Below, piece by piece: positions 34,119 through 43,675 of a stretch of 64,000 nucleotides of DNA. Position 1 is the stretch's first letter, and every line of letters begins with the position of its first letter. The notes beneath the pieces were generated by a model. That model searched no databases. It had not been told where the DNA came from and saw only the letters and a list, made by a program, of their open reading frames with translations. This DNA comes from Nitrosopumilus sp. b3. Lineage in GTDB: Archaea; Thermoproteota; Nitrososphaeria; Nitrososphaerales; Nitrosopumilaceae. The translations under genes were made by a program, and so were the position numbers. The stretch lies in assembly GCF_014078525.1 (NCBI RefSeq), contig NZ_MU078694.1, forward strand, positions 248,001-312,000. Direction: 5' to 3'.

Positions 34119-34448
34119 ATGTCACGAAGAATTACTTTGCCACAACTAAAAAAATACGATATAACTCAAAAAGTAATAGAGGCATTAGCTGATTCGGAAT
34201 CACGGGCAATTTTATTCTCAATAATTAAAAAGGGCAATACAGCTGCTGAACTTTCAGTTAAACTAAAAATTCCTCTCAGTTCAGTATACAAAAAATTAGG
34301 AGATCTTGAAGAACTAACACTAATTGAAGTTGAAAAATGGTTACTATCGGACAAGGGAAGAAAATACAAGGTATATCGTAGTAGAATCAGCAAGGCAGAT
34401 ATTTCCATTAGAAAACCAGAACCCACTCTTACACTAGTAGCAAATTGA
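34119..34448 (+). CDS. Winged-helix transcription regulator
   Basis: 109 aa from ATG 34119 (a TTG at 34107 is less likely). AELSVKLKIPLSSVYKKLGDLEEL is a typical recognition-helix region, followed by a wing (LSDKGRKYKVYRS). Closely related to the next gene (34458), from which it is 9 nt apart: a tandem duplication. Located between cbtAB and the PhnDCE transporter, so either could be regulated. Confidence 0.75.
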   Translation: MSRRITLPQLKKYDITQKVIEALADSESRAILFSIIKKGNTAAELSVKLKIPLSSVYKKLGDLEELTLIEVEKWLLSDKGRKYKVYRSRISKADISIRKPEPTLTLVAN

Positions 34449-34457
34449 GGAGTTTTA

Positions 34458-34808
34458 ATGTCAAAATCCAACATCATCCAATTATCAGAGTTTGATATTA
34501 CTCAAAAAATTATTGAATCTCTAACAAATGTATGTACTCGTGCAGTTTTATTTTCCGTAAAAAGCAAATCAAAAGATGCAACACAAATCGCAGATGAATT
34601 AAAAATATCCCTTTCTACAGTTTACAAAACATTATCGGTATTAGAGGATCTTGCACTAGCTGAAGTAGACAAATATGTTATTTCTCCAGAGGGTAAAAAA
34701 ATAAAATTATACCGTAGCAGAATTGGCAAAGTAGAAATCACATTGGATAATTTAGAGCCAAGTTTGAATTTATATCCCAATACTGAAAACCCAAAATCTA
34801 ATTCTTAA
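34458..34808 (+). CDS. Winged-helix transcription regulator, tandem paralogue
   Basis: 116 aa. Same layout as the preceding gene: FDITQKIIESL, IADELKISLSSTVYKTL-type helix, and K-x-K-L-Y-R-S-R-I wing. The pair shares the SRI-x-K-x-(D/E)-I C-terminal motif. Cotranscribed with it. A TATA box and gap separate it from phnD. Confidence 0.75.
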   Translation: MSKSNIIQLSEFDITQKIIESLTNVCTRAVLFSVKSKSKDATQIADELKISLSTVYKTLSVLEDLALAEVDKYVISPEGKKIKLYRSRIGKVEITLDNLEPSLNLYPNTENPKSNS

Positions 34809-34904
34809 AACAAATTAACATTCTCATTCTATAGATTTGGAATGAAAATCTGGAATGAAAACCTACTTTAAATAACTTAGCTCTTCCTAAGATTTTTGTA
34901 AATC

Positions 34905-35999
34905 ATGAAACGACAAATACTATTGACATTGATTGCTGCAATTGCAGTGATTGGTGTTGCAACTGTTCCCTTGGCCCAAAACGTTCAGGCTGAAAGTTTA
35001 GTCCCAGATTGGATTAAAACAAACGCTGGTTGGTGGGCTGATGGTACTGTAGATGATGCAACTTTTCTGAATGGAATAAAATTCCTTTTGGAAAATGATG
35101 TCATCAACGTTTCATCTGAATCAAATGGGATTGACGTGGATACCTTGACTATTGGTTTTATTCCAGTTGAAAAAGCTGATGAACTAACACCAAAAGCACA
35201 AGCCCTGGAAAAATTTTTAGAGGCTGAACTTGGTATTGATGTCGAAGTAGTAGTTCCAACAAATTATGAAACCATTATTGAGGGAATGAGATTTGGTCAT
35301 ATTGATGCTGCCTTTATGGATACAGGACCTGGATGGATTACACATCAAAGAACTGGTGCTGAAGCAGTATTGGCAGAGCTTGTTGCAGGAAAAGTAAATT
35401 ATCAAGCAACAGTATGGGCTTTAGCTGATAATGACTCTATTAATTCAATAGAAGATACAGTAGGTAAACGTGTAGCGTTTACCAGTATTACTGGCTCATC
35501 TGGTTTCGTTAGACCTATGGGAACTCTCGTCACTGACGGCCATATTGCCATTGAGGGTGATGATATAGTCGCATTGGAATCTGCTCTTGCAAATAACTTT
35601 GAAAGTTATACCTTTGCCGGAGGATACAAAGCTGCTTTACAATTACTCTTAAATGAAAATGTGGATGTTGCATTTGGATCAGATATTGCTCCGCAAAAAT
35701 ATCTTGAATTAGAAGATCAAATGAAATTGCGACCAGTTACCACAATTGGACCGGTCCCATCACATGTCTTTATGGTGAGTGCTGATATGTCAGAATCCAC
35801 CAAAGATGCACTCGTTGATGCACTAGTTGAACTCAATTATGATGAGAATAACTATATTTTGAAGGACTTGTACGGTGCTGAAGCATTAGTTCCAACCACC
35901 ACTACTATGCATATTGGTGAATTTGGTACATATATTGATTCATTGACAGGTCTTGATCAACTCATTCTAGATAAATCTAATTATGACAAGAGCAAATAA
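34905..35999 (+). CDS. phnD: Phosphate/phosphonate ABC transporter substrate-binding protein (PhnD-like)
   Basis: 364 aa. Signal peptide (1-29), then a short module VPDWIKTNAGWWADG...FLNGIKFLLEN of the kind repeated in secreted proteins of ammonia-oxidising archaea, then a PhnD-type periplasmic-binding domain (LTIGFIPVEKADEL, GHIDAAFMDTGP, SSGFVRPMG, NVDVAFGSDIAP). Binds phosphonate, phosphate or phosphite. Heads an operon with PhnC and PhnE; TATA box near 34870. Confidence 0.85.
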   Translation: MKRQILLTLIAAIAVIGVATVPLAQNVQAESLVPDWIKTNAGWWADGTVDDATFLNGIKFLLENDVINVSSESNGIDVDTLTIGFIPVEKADELTPKAQALEKFLEAELGIDVEVVVPTNYETIIEGMRFGHIDAAFMDTGPGWITHQRTGAEAVLAELVAGKVNYQATVWALADNDSINSIEDTVGKRVAFTSITGSSGFVRPMGTLVTDGHIAIEGDDIVALESALANNFESYTFAGGYKAALQLLLNENVDVAFGSDIAPQKYLELEDQMKLRPVTTIGPVPSHVFMVSADMSESTKDALVDALVELNYDENNYILKDLYGAEALVPTTTTMHIGEFGTYIDSLTGLDQLILDKSNYDKSK

Positions 36000-36016
36000 A
36001 AACTGGAAATCTTGAA

Positions 36017-36847
36017 ATGAAACAAATTCAGATGACCAAAAACCCTTCTTTTTCATTAATTTCTACAAAAAAAATCATTCAAATGAATGATGTCTCCACG
36101 TCTTATGATTCTAAAAATTTTGCACTTGAAAAAATCAATCTCTCAATTGATAGGGGTACAAATTATTCAATTGTTGGCCAATCCGGTTCTGGAAAATCCA
36201 CATTGCTCAAACTAATGAATGGAATGATGATTCCAAGTAAGGGTACTATCAAAATTGATTATGTGTCTCCTAACATCAATAACAAAAAATTCAAAAAAAT
36301 GATGCATACTATAGGGTATATTCCTCAGAGTCTAGGATTGGTGAAAAATAGTACTGTCCTTGAAAATATTTTACTTGGAGCACTTCCACGATTAAACAAA
36401 ATACAATCATTATTCAATAAATTCCCTGAGCATGAAATTAAAGAAGCAATGAGAATTATTGCTCAAGTTGGATTATCAGGAAAAGAAAACCGTAAGGCAT
36501 ACATGTTAAGTGGGGGTGAAAAAAGACGAGTAGCAATTGCCAGAGCACTGATGCAAAAACCAACTATTTTGTTGGCTGATGAGATTGTTTCAGAATTAGA
36601 TCATGTCACTTCGCGTGAAATAATGGATTTGATTGCAGAAGCACAAAAAAGAATGAATCTTACTGCAATTATGGTTCATCACGATATACAACTTGCTTTA
36701 GAATATGCAAATAGAGTAGCAGTTATCAAAGAAGGACAAAAAATTCTAGAGATTGGTGTGGAGGGGGACACCATAGTTGATTTTCAATCTGGTGATATGA
36801 ATAACGATGAAATTATGGAGATGTATGCAGATGACTCCAAAAAATAA
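36017..36847 (+). CDS. phnC: Phosphonate-type ABC transporter ATP-binding protein (PhnC-like)
   Basis: 276 aa. Walker A G-Q-S-G-S-G-K-S-T, Q-loop at YIPQSLG, ABC signature L-S-G-G-E-K-R-R-V-A, Walker B ILLADEIVS and switch His in MVHHD. Provides energy for the PhnD/PhnE transporter. Starts 17 nt after phnD stop and overlaps phnE. Confidence 0.9.
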   Translation: MKQIQMTKNPSFSLISTKKIIQMNDVSTSYDSKNFALEKINLSIDRGTNYSIVGQSGSGKSTLLKLMNGMMIPSKGTIKIDYVSPNINNKKFKKMMHTIGYIPQSLGLVKNSTVLENILLGALPRLNKIQSLFNKFPEHEIKEAMRIIAQVGLSGKENRKAYMLSGGEKRRVAIARALMQKPTILLADEIVSELDHVTSREIMDLIAEAQKRMNLTAIMVHHDIQLALEYANRVAVIKEGQKILEIGVEGDTIVDFQSGDMNNDEIMEMYADDSKK

Positions 36848-37616
36848 CATTATCATTGGAATAATCATTGCACTGGTAGTTATCGCATCATACAATGTAG
36901 ATGCAAATCCAATTGAGTTTGTAGAGGGATTGCCAAATCTTGCAATAGTTGTTGATGAAATGCTTCAAGTTGAGCCGAAATACATTCCAACTGCACTTTG
37001 GGCAATGTTCGAAACAATTCAGATGGCTTTTATCGGAACTATCATTGGTGTTGCAATTGCTTTGCCTCTTAGCTTGTTGGCATCACGAAATCTAAACAGT
37101 AAGTATGTCTATGCCCCAACACGCGCATTACTAGCTGCCACTAGAACATTCCCATCAATACTTTGGGCACTTTTGTTTGTAATAATGGTTGGATTAGGTC
37201 CGTTTGCAGGTGTTTTAGCTATTATCATGTATACCATTGGATTTATTGCAAAATTACAGTATGAGGTAATTGAGACCATCGATTCTGATCCAATGGATGC
37301 AATCAATTCTATAGGAGTCTCAAAATTCCAATTAATTCGCTATGTTGTAATACCTGAATCTGCATCCCATCTTCTTGGTCAAATGCTATACATGTTTGAT
37401 TACAACGTTCGTCAAACAAGCATTTTGGGACTTGTTGGAGCAGGCGGTATAGGATTCTACATTATTAATTATATCAAATTTTTCGAATATGGCAAAGCTG
37501 CTGTCTTTATGCTTGTTGTATTGGTTACAGTATTAATCATTGATTGGGTTAGTGTGAAGATCCGAGACAAGTACATCATCAAATCCCAACATGGGATGGA
37601 AGTGTCTACAAAATAA
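36831..37616 (+). CDS. phnE: Phosphonate-type ABC transporter permease (PhnE-like)
   Basis: The likely start is ATG 36831 (MTPKNNIIIGIIIA), inside the end of phnC; an earlier in-frame ATG at 36807 would add 8 residues but is buried in phnC. About six transmembrane segments and an EAA-like loop (VIPESASHLLGQMLY). Transports the ligand delivered by PhnD. Last gene of the operon. Confidence 0.85.
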   Translation: MTPKNNIIIGIIIALVVIASYNVDANPIEFVEGLPNLAIVVDEMLQVEPKYIPTALWAMFETIQMAFIGTIIGVAIALPLSLLASRNLNSKYVYAPTRALLAATRTFPSILWALLFVIMVGLGPFAGVLAIIMYTIGFIAKLQYEVIETIDSDPMDAINSIGVSKFQLIRYVVIPESASHLLGQMLYMFDYNVRQTSILGLVGAGGIGFYIINYIKFFEYGKAAVFMLVVLVTVLIIDWVSVKIRDKYIIKSQHGMEVSTK

Positions 37617-37635
37617 TTTTTATAAAAAATATTTT

Positions 37636-38661
37636 TTATGTGGTGATTTTATCTAGTTGATTTACTTCAACTGCCATCTTTACCTCTCTTGCAATTCTTT
37701 TACCCATACTCATTGATTCGTTAAACAAAAGTGAATAGTATGGAGAACCGTCCATGTAGATGTTTGTTCCTGCAACAATCCTTGCTGAAAACTCAAACGA
37801 TGTGAATTTTGCATTTTCATCATATACTCCTTCTATGCAAAAGGGACCATTCATTCCCGGCGATACCATTCTCCTTGATGCTTCCACAAAATTTTCTCCC
37901 ATGTCATAAACATCCTGTAGGAGGGATTCTCTTAAAACAAGTGGACTGTTTCCAATTACATTGAAGGATGGAACTTTGGTTGATTTGAGTTGTTGTTCTG
38001 AAGGAATTCTTGCAAGACCTTCTATATCTGATTCATGTCTTTGATCAACACCAAAAAATTCTAATTCATCTTTTAGTGGCGAATAAAAGAATTGTAAATA
38101 TGCCAGCACACCTGCTGCATATTCTTGAATGTAAAGGGTCTCATCTTTTGAGATTATTCCATCTGCAATCAATTGATTTCTTTTTGTATTGTAATCTTCT
38201 TCATTTGCTGCCATAAAGTACCCTTTACCTCCTGCAGCTCCTTGTCTTTTGACAATAACTAATTTCTTAATGTCTTTAGGCTCTGTGACTGGTTTTGGCA
38301 TTGGGAGTTTTGCCTCTCTCATCAGTTTTTCTTTCATCTCTCTATCTGACTCCCATCTCAGAATCCATTTGTTACCAAATACTGGAATTTTGATGGATTC
38401 AATCTCCTCGGAACTCATTTGAGCAATTAATGTACCATGTGGGATTAGAACAGCTTGATTTTCTTTTAATATTGATTGACATTTTTCTTCTAAAATTTCT
38501 TTAAAAGAGTCTACTAGAATTAATTCGTCAATAAATGGAAATCTTCGATAAAGTTTTTCACGTTTCTTTTCACAAACTAGTATAGTTTTGAGGCCTTCAT
38601 CTTTTGCACCTTTTAGCACTTGCAATGCACAATGAGATCCCAGTGTTGCTATGGCTACCAT
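37636..38661 (-). CDS. purP: Formate-dependent FAICAR synthetase PurP (ATP-grasp)
   Basis: 341 aa. N-terminal LGSHCALQVLKGAKDEG, central VKRQGAAGGKGYF (ATP-grasp nucleotide loop) and C-terminal FEFSARIVAGTNIYMDGSPY are typical of archaeal PurP, which converts AICAR plus formate to FAICAR in purine synthesis. Some archaea have PurP paralogues of uncertain role; only one is visible here. Convergent with phnE. Confidence 0.9.
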   Translation of the reverse strand: MVAIATLGSHCALQVLKGAKDEGLKTILVCEKKREKLYRRFPFIDELILVDSFKEILEEKCQSILKENQAVLIPHGTLIAQMSSEEIESIKIPVFGNKWILRWESDREMKEKLMREAKLPMPKPVTEPKDIKKLVIVKRQGAAGGKGYFMAANEEDYNTKRNQLIADGIISKDETLYIQEYAAGVLAYLQFFYSPLKDELEFFGVDQRHESDIEGLARIPSEQQLKSTKVPSFNVIGNSPLVLRESLLQDVYDMGENFVEASRRMVSPGMNGPFCIEGVYDENAKFTSFEFSARIVAGTNIYMDGSPYYSLLFNESMSMGKRIAREVKMAVEVNQLDKITT

Positions 38662-38689
38662 TATGATGTTTTTGTTTAGATTTTGTACC

Positions 38690-38899
38690 TTATGAACTAT
38701 GTGTGGATATTACGTATTGAAATATCTCGTCAATCAAATCCACATTCAGTTCTGATTTGATATCTTCTGGGACTACTTTTAGGATAAAATCATACATTGT
38801 AGTATTTTTTGGTAATTCGTCTCTTTCTTGCAAAAGTGAAAATACCGCTATTCCATTTGAAATAATTGCAATCATTTTTTCCTTATCGTTCAATGGCAT
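38690..38899 (-). CDS. Hypothetical protein (69 aa)
   Basis: Helical soluble protein (MPLNDKEKMIAIISNGIAVF) without motif. Lies 28 nt upstream of purP on the same strand, so it may be cotranscribed. Confidence 0.5.
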   Translation of the reverse strand: MPLNDKEKMIAIISNGIAVFSLLQERDELPKNTTMYDFILKVVPEDIKSELNVDLIDEIFQYVISTHSS

Positions 38900-38949
38900 A
38901 AAATTCTAGGAATACCATGGTAATTTAATGTAAATAAATTTTGAAAAAA

Positions 38950-39135
38950 TCAAATGACTGCTTTGAATAACATAGTGTTATGGAGTGATTGAATTATTCC
39001 TGTATTCTCATTTAGTAATCCTATTTCGATATTATGCCCGTCTCCCTCTTCTTCAGGATGCTGCATTGCGTGATATCCGACATATACTGCTGTAATGATA
39101 AACATTGCAATAACAAGCCCCATTAGGATATTCAT
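38950..39135 (-). CDS. Small membrane protein with His-rich tail (61 aa)
   Basis: One transmembrane helix (MNILMGLVIAMFIITAVYV) followed by GYHAMQHPEEEGDGHN, four His near an acidic stretch. Function unknown. Divergent from aspS. Confidence 0.5.
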   Translation of the reverse strand: MNILMGLVIAMFIITAVYVGYHAMQHPEEEGDGHNIEIGLLNENTGIIQSLHNTMLFKAVI

Positions 39136-39237
39136 CTTATTTTGATGTGGAATTCCTGCTGGCTATAAGCATTATGAAAATTATTCATTTTTTCGTGTAA
39201 AAATTAATTATACCAACAAAATGCATTAAAGTAAATT

Positions 39238-40548
39238 ATGGTTGAAACTGAATTGGGAAATTTGCGTAGATCTCATTACTCTGATGAGATTACTCCATCA
39301 ATGGATGGTGAGCAGGTCACCGTTATGGGATGGGTTTTAACTATACGTGGGCATGGAAATATCAGTTTTGCAACAATTCGTGATAAAAATGGGGAGATTT
39401 CAGTCGTAGCGAAAAAAGGAGATTGTCCTGATGATATACGTGAAACTATCTCATCACTAAAATCACATTCATCCATTGCTGTAACTGGAAAGGTAAAATC
39501 TTCAGAAAAAGCACCTAGCGGATTTGAGATCATCCCTTCAGAGTTGAGAGTATTTTCAAATGTTGAGAAAATCCCTCCATTTGAGCCAACAGCAAAAACG
39601 GTCAAAAATATTGATACTAGGTTAGAAGTAAGACCAATTGATCTTAGACGAACAATATTACAACACATTTTCAAAACAAGGAGTTTAGTTTTAGAAAGTA
39701 TTAGAGATTATTTTTCAAATCAAAAGTTTATTGAAATCAATACCCCAAAAATGATTGCGACTGCTACTGAAGGCGGGGCTGCATTATTTCCAATATTTTA
39801 TTACAACAAAGAAGCATTTTTAGCTCAGAGTCCCCAATTGTATAAGGAACAGTTAACGATGAGTTTTGAAAAAGTTTTTGAGATTGCCCCAATTTTTAGG
39901 GCAGAACCATCAAGGACAAATCGACATCTTGCAGAAGCTATATCCATTGACTTGGAAGAAGCGTTTGTTGATTACAATGATATCATGAATAGAATTGAAG
40001 AGATAATAAAAATTTCAATACAGACTGTAAATGGCTATGTTAAAAATAATCCAAATGCTGAATTCTCAGTTCCTGAAATTCCTGAAACCATTCCGAGATA
40101 TTCATATGATGATCTAGTTGATAAAATGCAAAAAGCCGGAGCAAAAACAGAATGGGGTGATGATCTTTATCCATCCAATCTAAAAAAAATTGGACTTGAA
40201 GGGTTCTATTTCATTAAAGACTGGCCTCTTGCACCAAAACCATTCTATGTAAAGGATAGTAAATCAAATCCCAAAGTTTCTGAATCTTTTGATTTAATGT
40301 ATGGTGATTTGGAATTATCATCTGGAAGTACAAGAATTGAAAAACGAGATGAGCTTTCTGAGAGAATGAAAAATAAAGGTATGAAAACAGATGCATTTGA
40401 ATACCATTTAGGTGCGTTTGATTATGGCGTTCCTCCCCACGCAGGTTGTGGAATTGGTCTTGAACGCCTAATTATGGCACTCACAGGCACAGAAAATATT
40501 CGAGATGTAACATTTTATCCAAGAGATGTTGACAGATTAACACCGTAG
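39238..40548 (+). CDS. aspS: Aspartyl-tRNA synthetase, archaeal type (AspRS)
   Basis: 436 aa, matches archaeal length. OB-fold anticodon domain (MGWVLTIRGHGNISFATIRD), class II motif 2 (FEIAPIFRAEPSRTNRHLAE) and motif 3 (GCGIGLERLIMALTG). Because the next genes encode GatCAB, this AspRS is probably non-discriminating and charges tRNA-Asn with Asp. Lies 9 nt upstream of gatC. Confidence 0.95.
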   Translation: MVETELGNLRRSHYSDEITPSMDGEQVTVMGWVLTIRGHGNISFATIRDKNGEISVVAKKGDCPDDIRETISSLKSHSSIAVTGKVKSSEKAPSGFEIIPSELRVFSNVEKIPPFEPTAKTVKNIDTRLEVRPIDLRRTILQHIFKTRSLVLESIRDYFSNQKFIEINTPKMIATATEGGAALFPIFYYNKEAFLAQSPQLYKEQLTMSFEKVFEIAPIFRAEPSRTNRHLAEAISIDLEEAFVDYNDIMNRIEEIIKISIQTVNGYVKNNPNAEFSVPEIPETIPRYSYDDLVDKMQKAGAKTEWGDDLYPSNLKKIGLEGFYFIKDWPLAPKPFYVKDSKSNPKVSESFDLMYGDLELSSGSTRIEKRDELSERMKNKGMKTDAFEYHLGAFDYGVPPHAGCGIGLERLIMALTGTENIRDVTFYPRDVDRLTP

Positions 40549-40557
40549 GTGTATTGA

Positions 40558-40827
40558 ATGGTTACAGAAGAAGAAATAGAACATGTTTCAAAATTAATGA
40601 AAATTTCTATCGATGATCATAGAGAATATGTCGACAAAGTACATGCAATGATTAATTATTTTGACATTTTAGATTCTGCAGGTGTTGAATCTGAAGAAAT
40701 TTCAACCCAAGAAATGTCCATTTCAAATTTACGTGATGATGAATACATTCCATTTCCTGAAAAACTAATTGAAAAATTAAACCACTATAAAGGAACATAC
40801 GTTCGAGCACCAAAGATGTCTTCATGA
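40558..40827 (+). CDS. gatC: Asp/Glu-tRNA amidotransferase subunit C
   Basis: 89 aa, start ATG. VSKLMKISIDDHREYVDKVH and LRDDEYIPFPEK fit GatC, the small subunit that links GatA and GatB. Overlaps gatA by 4 nt (ATGA). Confidence 0.9.
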   Translation: MVTEEEIEHVSKLMKISIDDHREYVDKVHAMINYFDILDSAGVESEEISTQEMSISNLRDDEYIPFPEKLIEKLNHYKGTYVRAPKMSS

Positions 40828-42269
40828 ATCTAAAAATTTCTGCTCTTGAATATGTTCAAGAAGTAAAAAATGGAAATATCTCTGCAGAAGATTTTGTTGC
40901 TAGTACTATTGATCAAATTAAAAAAATTGATGACAAAGTACATGCATTCTTATCTGTTAATGATGATGCAGTTCAACAAGCACAAAATATTGATAAAAAA
41001 ATAAAATCCGGTGAAAATGTTGGGGATTGTTTTGGAATGCCAATATCAATTAAAGATAATTTGTGCATCAAGGGAAGTAAAACTACATGTGCATCTAAAA
41101 TGTTGGAAAATTTTGTTGCGCCCTATGATGCCACAGTTATTACAAAATTAAAACAGCAAGATGCAATATTTATTGGAAAAGTAAACATGGATGAATTTGC
41201 CATGGGTCTTACAACAGAATTTAGTGCGTTTGGTCCTAGTAAAAATCCATGGAATATAGATTATGTTCCAGGGGGTTCATCAGGTGGTAGTGCAGTATCA
41301 GTTAGTGCTTTTGAATGTATGGCATCTATTGGTTCTGATACAGGAGGGTCTGTTAGAAATCCTGCAAGTTTTTGTTCTACAGTTGGATACAAACCAACAT
41401 ACGGACTGATTAGCAGATTTGGTTTAATTTCCTATGCTAACAGTATCGAGCAAATTGGTCCGCTCACTAGAACCGTAAAAGATACAGCGTTTCTCCTAAA
41501 TCTAATTTCTGGAATAGATCCTAATGATAACACAACAATAGATAACCAAAATGAGGATTACCTTTCAGACATAGATTCGGGTATAGAGGGGAAGAAAATT
41601 GGGATCATCAAAGAGATGATAGGGGAAGGGATAGATCCTGCAGTTTTGAATGCAACCAAAGAGGCAATATCAAAACTTGAGAAGTTAGGGGCAATATGTG
41701 AAGAAGTATCACTTGATATGGTAAAATATTCTGTAGCTGCATATTATACAATTACTGCAACAGAAGCTGGAAGTAATCTTGCAAGATATGATAATCTCAG
41801 ATATGGTTATGATTTTCCAGTCGAAGGTTATGAATTTAATTCTTACATTTCAAAAGCAAGAAGAAAATTCGGTCCTGAAGTTACAAGAAGAATGATCCTT
41901 GGAGGATTTGTTCCATCAGCAGGTCATGCAGGAAAATATTTCCTCAAGGCATTAAAAGTAAAGAATAAACTTACAAAGGAAGTTAATGAGGCATTTAAGA
42001 AATTTGATCTTTTAATTTCACCTACTGTCCCAGTTCTTCCATTTAAAATTGGTGAAAAAATTGATGATCCGATATCTCTATTTCTAGTTGACATTAACAC
42101 TGTAACTGCAAATCTTACAGGAAAACCTGCGATCTCAATACCTTTCGCACATTCAAATGGATTGCCAATCGGTATTCAATTGTTTGCTGATTCAAATCAT
42201 GACAAACTATTACTTCAAGCTGCCTATGCACTAGAACAAACTGTTACTCTACCAGAGGTTCCAATATGA
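40824..42269 (+). CDS. gatA: Asp/Glu-tRNA amidotransferase subunit A
   Basis: 481 aa. Amidase-signature Ser cluster with GGSSGGSAVS and SIGSDTGGSVR; catalytic Lys near SIKDNL and the Ser-cis-Ser-Lys triad present. Hydrolyses glutamine to supply ammonia for amidation of misacylated Asp-tRNA. Overlaps gatB by 4 nt. Confidence 0.95.
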   Translation: MNLKISALEYVQEVKNGNISAEDFVASTIDQIKKIDDKVHAFLSVNDDAVQQAQNIDKKIKSGENVGDCFGMPISIKDNLCIKGSKTTCASKMLENFVAPYDATVITKLKQQDAIFIGKVNMDEFAMGLTTEFSAFGPSKNPWNIDYVPGGSSGGSAVSVSAFECMASIGSDTGGSVRNPASFCSTVGYKPTYGLISRFGLISYANSIEQIGPLTRTVKDTAFLLNLISGIDPNDNTTIDNQNEDYLSDIDSGIEGKKIGIIKEMIGEGIDPAVLNATKEAISKLEKLGAICEEVSLDMVKYSVAAYYTITATEAGSNLARYDNLRYGYDFPVEGYEFNSYISKARRKFGPEVTRRMILGGFVPSAGHAGKYFLKALKVKNKLTKEVNEAFKKFDLLISPTVPVLPFKIGEKIDDPISLFLVDINTVTANLTGKPAISIPFAHSNGLPIGIQLFADSNHDKLLLQAAYALEQTVTLPEVPI

Positions 42270-43675
42270 CCATGATAGGTTTAGAAATTCACTGTCAATT
42301 AACGAATTTACAAAGTAAATTATTTTGTTCATGTAAAGCAAACTATAGGGAATTTGAAATCAATGAAAACATTTGTCCTATTTGTATGGGGCTCCCAGGA
42401 AGTTTGCCTAGATTAAACAAAGAAGCAGTGAAAAAAGCAACGATTATTGCCATGGCATTAAATTGCTCTACTCCAGAAAAAATTGCTTTTTTTAGAAAAA
42501 ATTATTTTTATCCTGATCTTCCAAAAAACTTCCAAATTACTCAGCTCAACATTTATGGCGATACAAGTGTTGGAGGAACTGGTTCCATTATGGTTGGTGA
42601 TAAAAAAATTAGAATTACCAGGATACAGTTAGAGGAAGACCCTGGGAGGCTAATTTACGAGGGAAGTTCATCAAAAAATCAAATCACACTTGTAGATTAT
42701 AATAGAGCAGGAACTCCCCTAGTTGAAATTGTTACCGAGCCTGATTTTGAGACTCCAAAGGAAGTAAGAGATTTTTTAAATATTTTGTCTGATTTATTGG
42801 AAAACTTGGGTGTTGCAGATCCTAGTCTAGAGGGGGCAATGCGAGCAGATGCAAATGTTTCTATCAAAGGTGGCAAAAAAGTTGAAATAAAAAATATTGG
42901 CTCTTTCCATGATTTAGAAAAAGCTGTCCATTTTGAAATTACCCGACAAGAGAGCTTGAGTTCTCGCGATATTCCAATAATCCAAGAAACACGTCATTGG
43001 GACGATAAACGAAAGATAACTGTATCTTCACGTTCTAAAGAAGAAGAACTTGATTATCGTTATTTCTTGGAAGGGGACATTCCGTGGATAACGATTGATC
43101 CTCAAATTCAGCAACAATTAAAATCAGAAATGCCTGAAAGCATAAGCTCCAAAAAAGAGAGATATGTTTCAAAATACAACATACCACCTCAAGTTGCTGA
43201 TGTGTTATCTTCTGACAAATTTTATTCTGATTTATTTGAACAGTCACATACAGAAAAGACCGCAAAAGAAATCGCAAATATCATCACAACAGATCTAATG
43301 GGGCTAGTTGATACAAGAGAAAAACGTGATTCATCAAAACTTACTGCAAACCATTTAAAGGAATTAGCAGAATCAATTCAATCAGGACAGATTTCTAAAA
43401 ATTCTTCTAAAAATGCATTGTATGAAATTGTCAAAACTGGAAAAGATCTATCTGTAATTATTTCTGAATTAGATTTGGGAAATGTTTCGGATGCTTCAGA
43501 ACTATCAGGTATCATCCAGCAATTGATTTCTGAAGAGTCTCAAGCTGTGGAACAGGCAAAAAGCAATCCTCGAACAATCAACTATTTGGTAGGCAAAGTT
43601 ATGCAAAAAACAAAAGGAAAGGCAGATCCTGCACTAACTTTGAATTTGCTAAAAAAAGCAATCGGAATCCAATGA
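42266..43675 (+). CDS. gatB: Asp/Glu-tRNA amidotransferase subunit B
   Basis: 469 aa. IGLEIHCQLTNLQSKLFCSC zinc-site start, ICPICMGLPGSLP, DYNRAGTPLVEIVTEPD and a C-terminal YqeY-like tail (NYLVGKVMQKTKGKADPALT). Kinase-type activation and transamidation of misacylated tRNA. Together with GatA and GatC forms the full complex. Confidence 0.95.
   Translation: MTMIGLEIHCQLTNLQSKLFCSCKANYREFEINENICPICMGLPGSLPRLNKEAVKKATIIAMALNCSTPEKIAFFRKNYFYPDLPKNFQITQLNIYGDTSVGGTGSIMVGDKKIRITRIQLEEDPGRLIYEGSSSKNQITLVDYNRAGTPLVEIVTEPDFETPKEVRDFLNILSDLLENLGVADPSLEGAMRADANVSIKGGKKVEIKNIGSFHDLEKAVHFEITRQESLSSRDIPIIQETRHWDDKRKITVSSRSKEEELDYRYFLEGDIPWITIDPQIQQQLKSEMPESISSKKERYVSKYNIPPQVADVLSSDKFYSDLFEQSHTEKTAKEIANIITTDLMGLVDTREKRDSSKLTANHLKELAESIQSGQISKNSSKNALYEIVKTGKDLSVIISELDLGNVSDASELSGIIQQLISEESQAVEQAKSNPRTINYLVGKVMQKTKGKADPALTLNLLKKAIGIQ

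Noticed and set aside
36807-36830. Upstream start for phnE
   Set aside because: Would lie deep inside phnC; ATG 36831 followed by MTPKNNIII and the first membrane helix is more natural.
39276-39674. 132-codon frame antisense to aspS
   Set aside because: Lies within the conserved AspRS N-terminal domain and has no recognisable motif.
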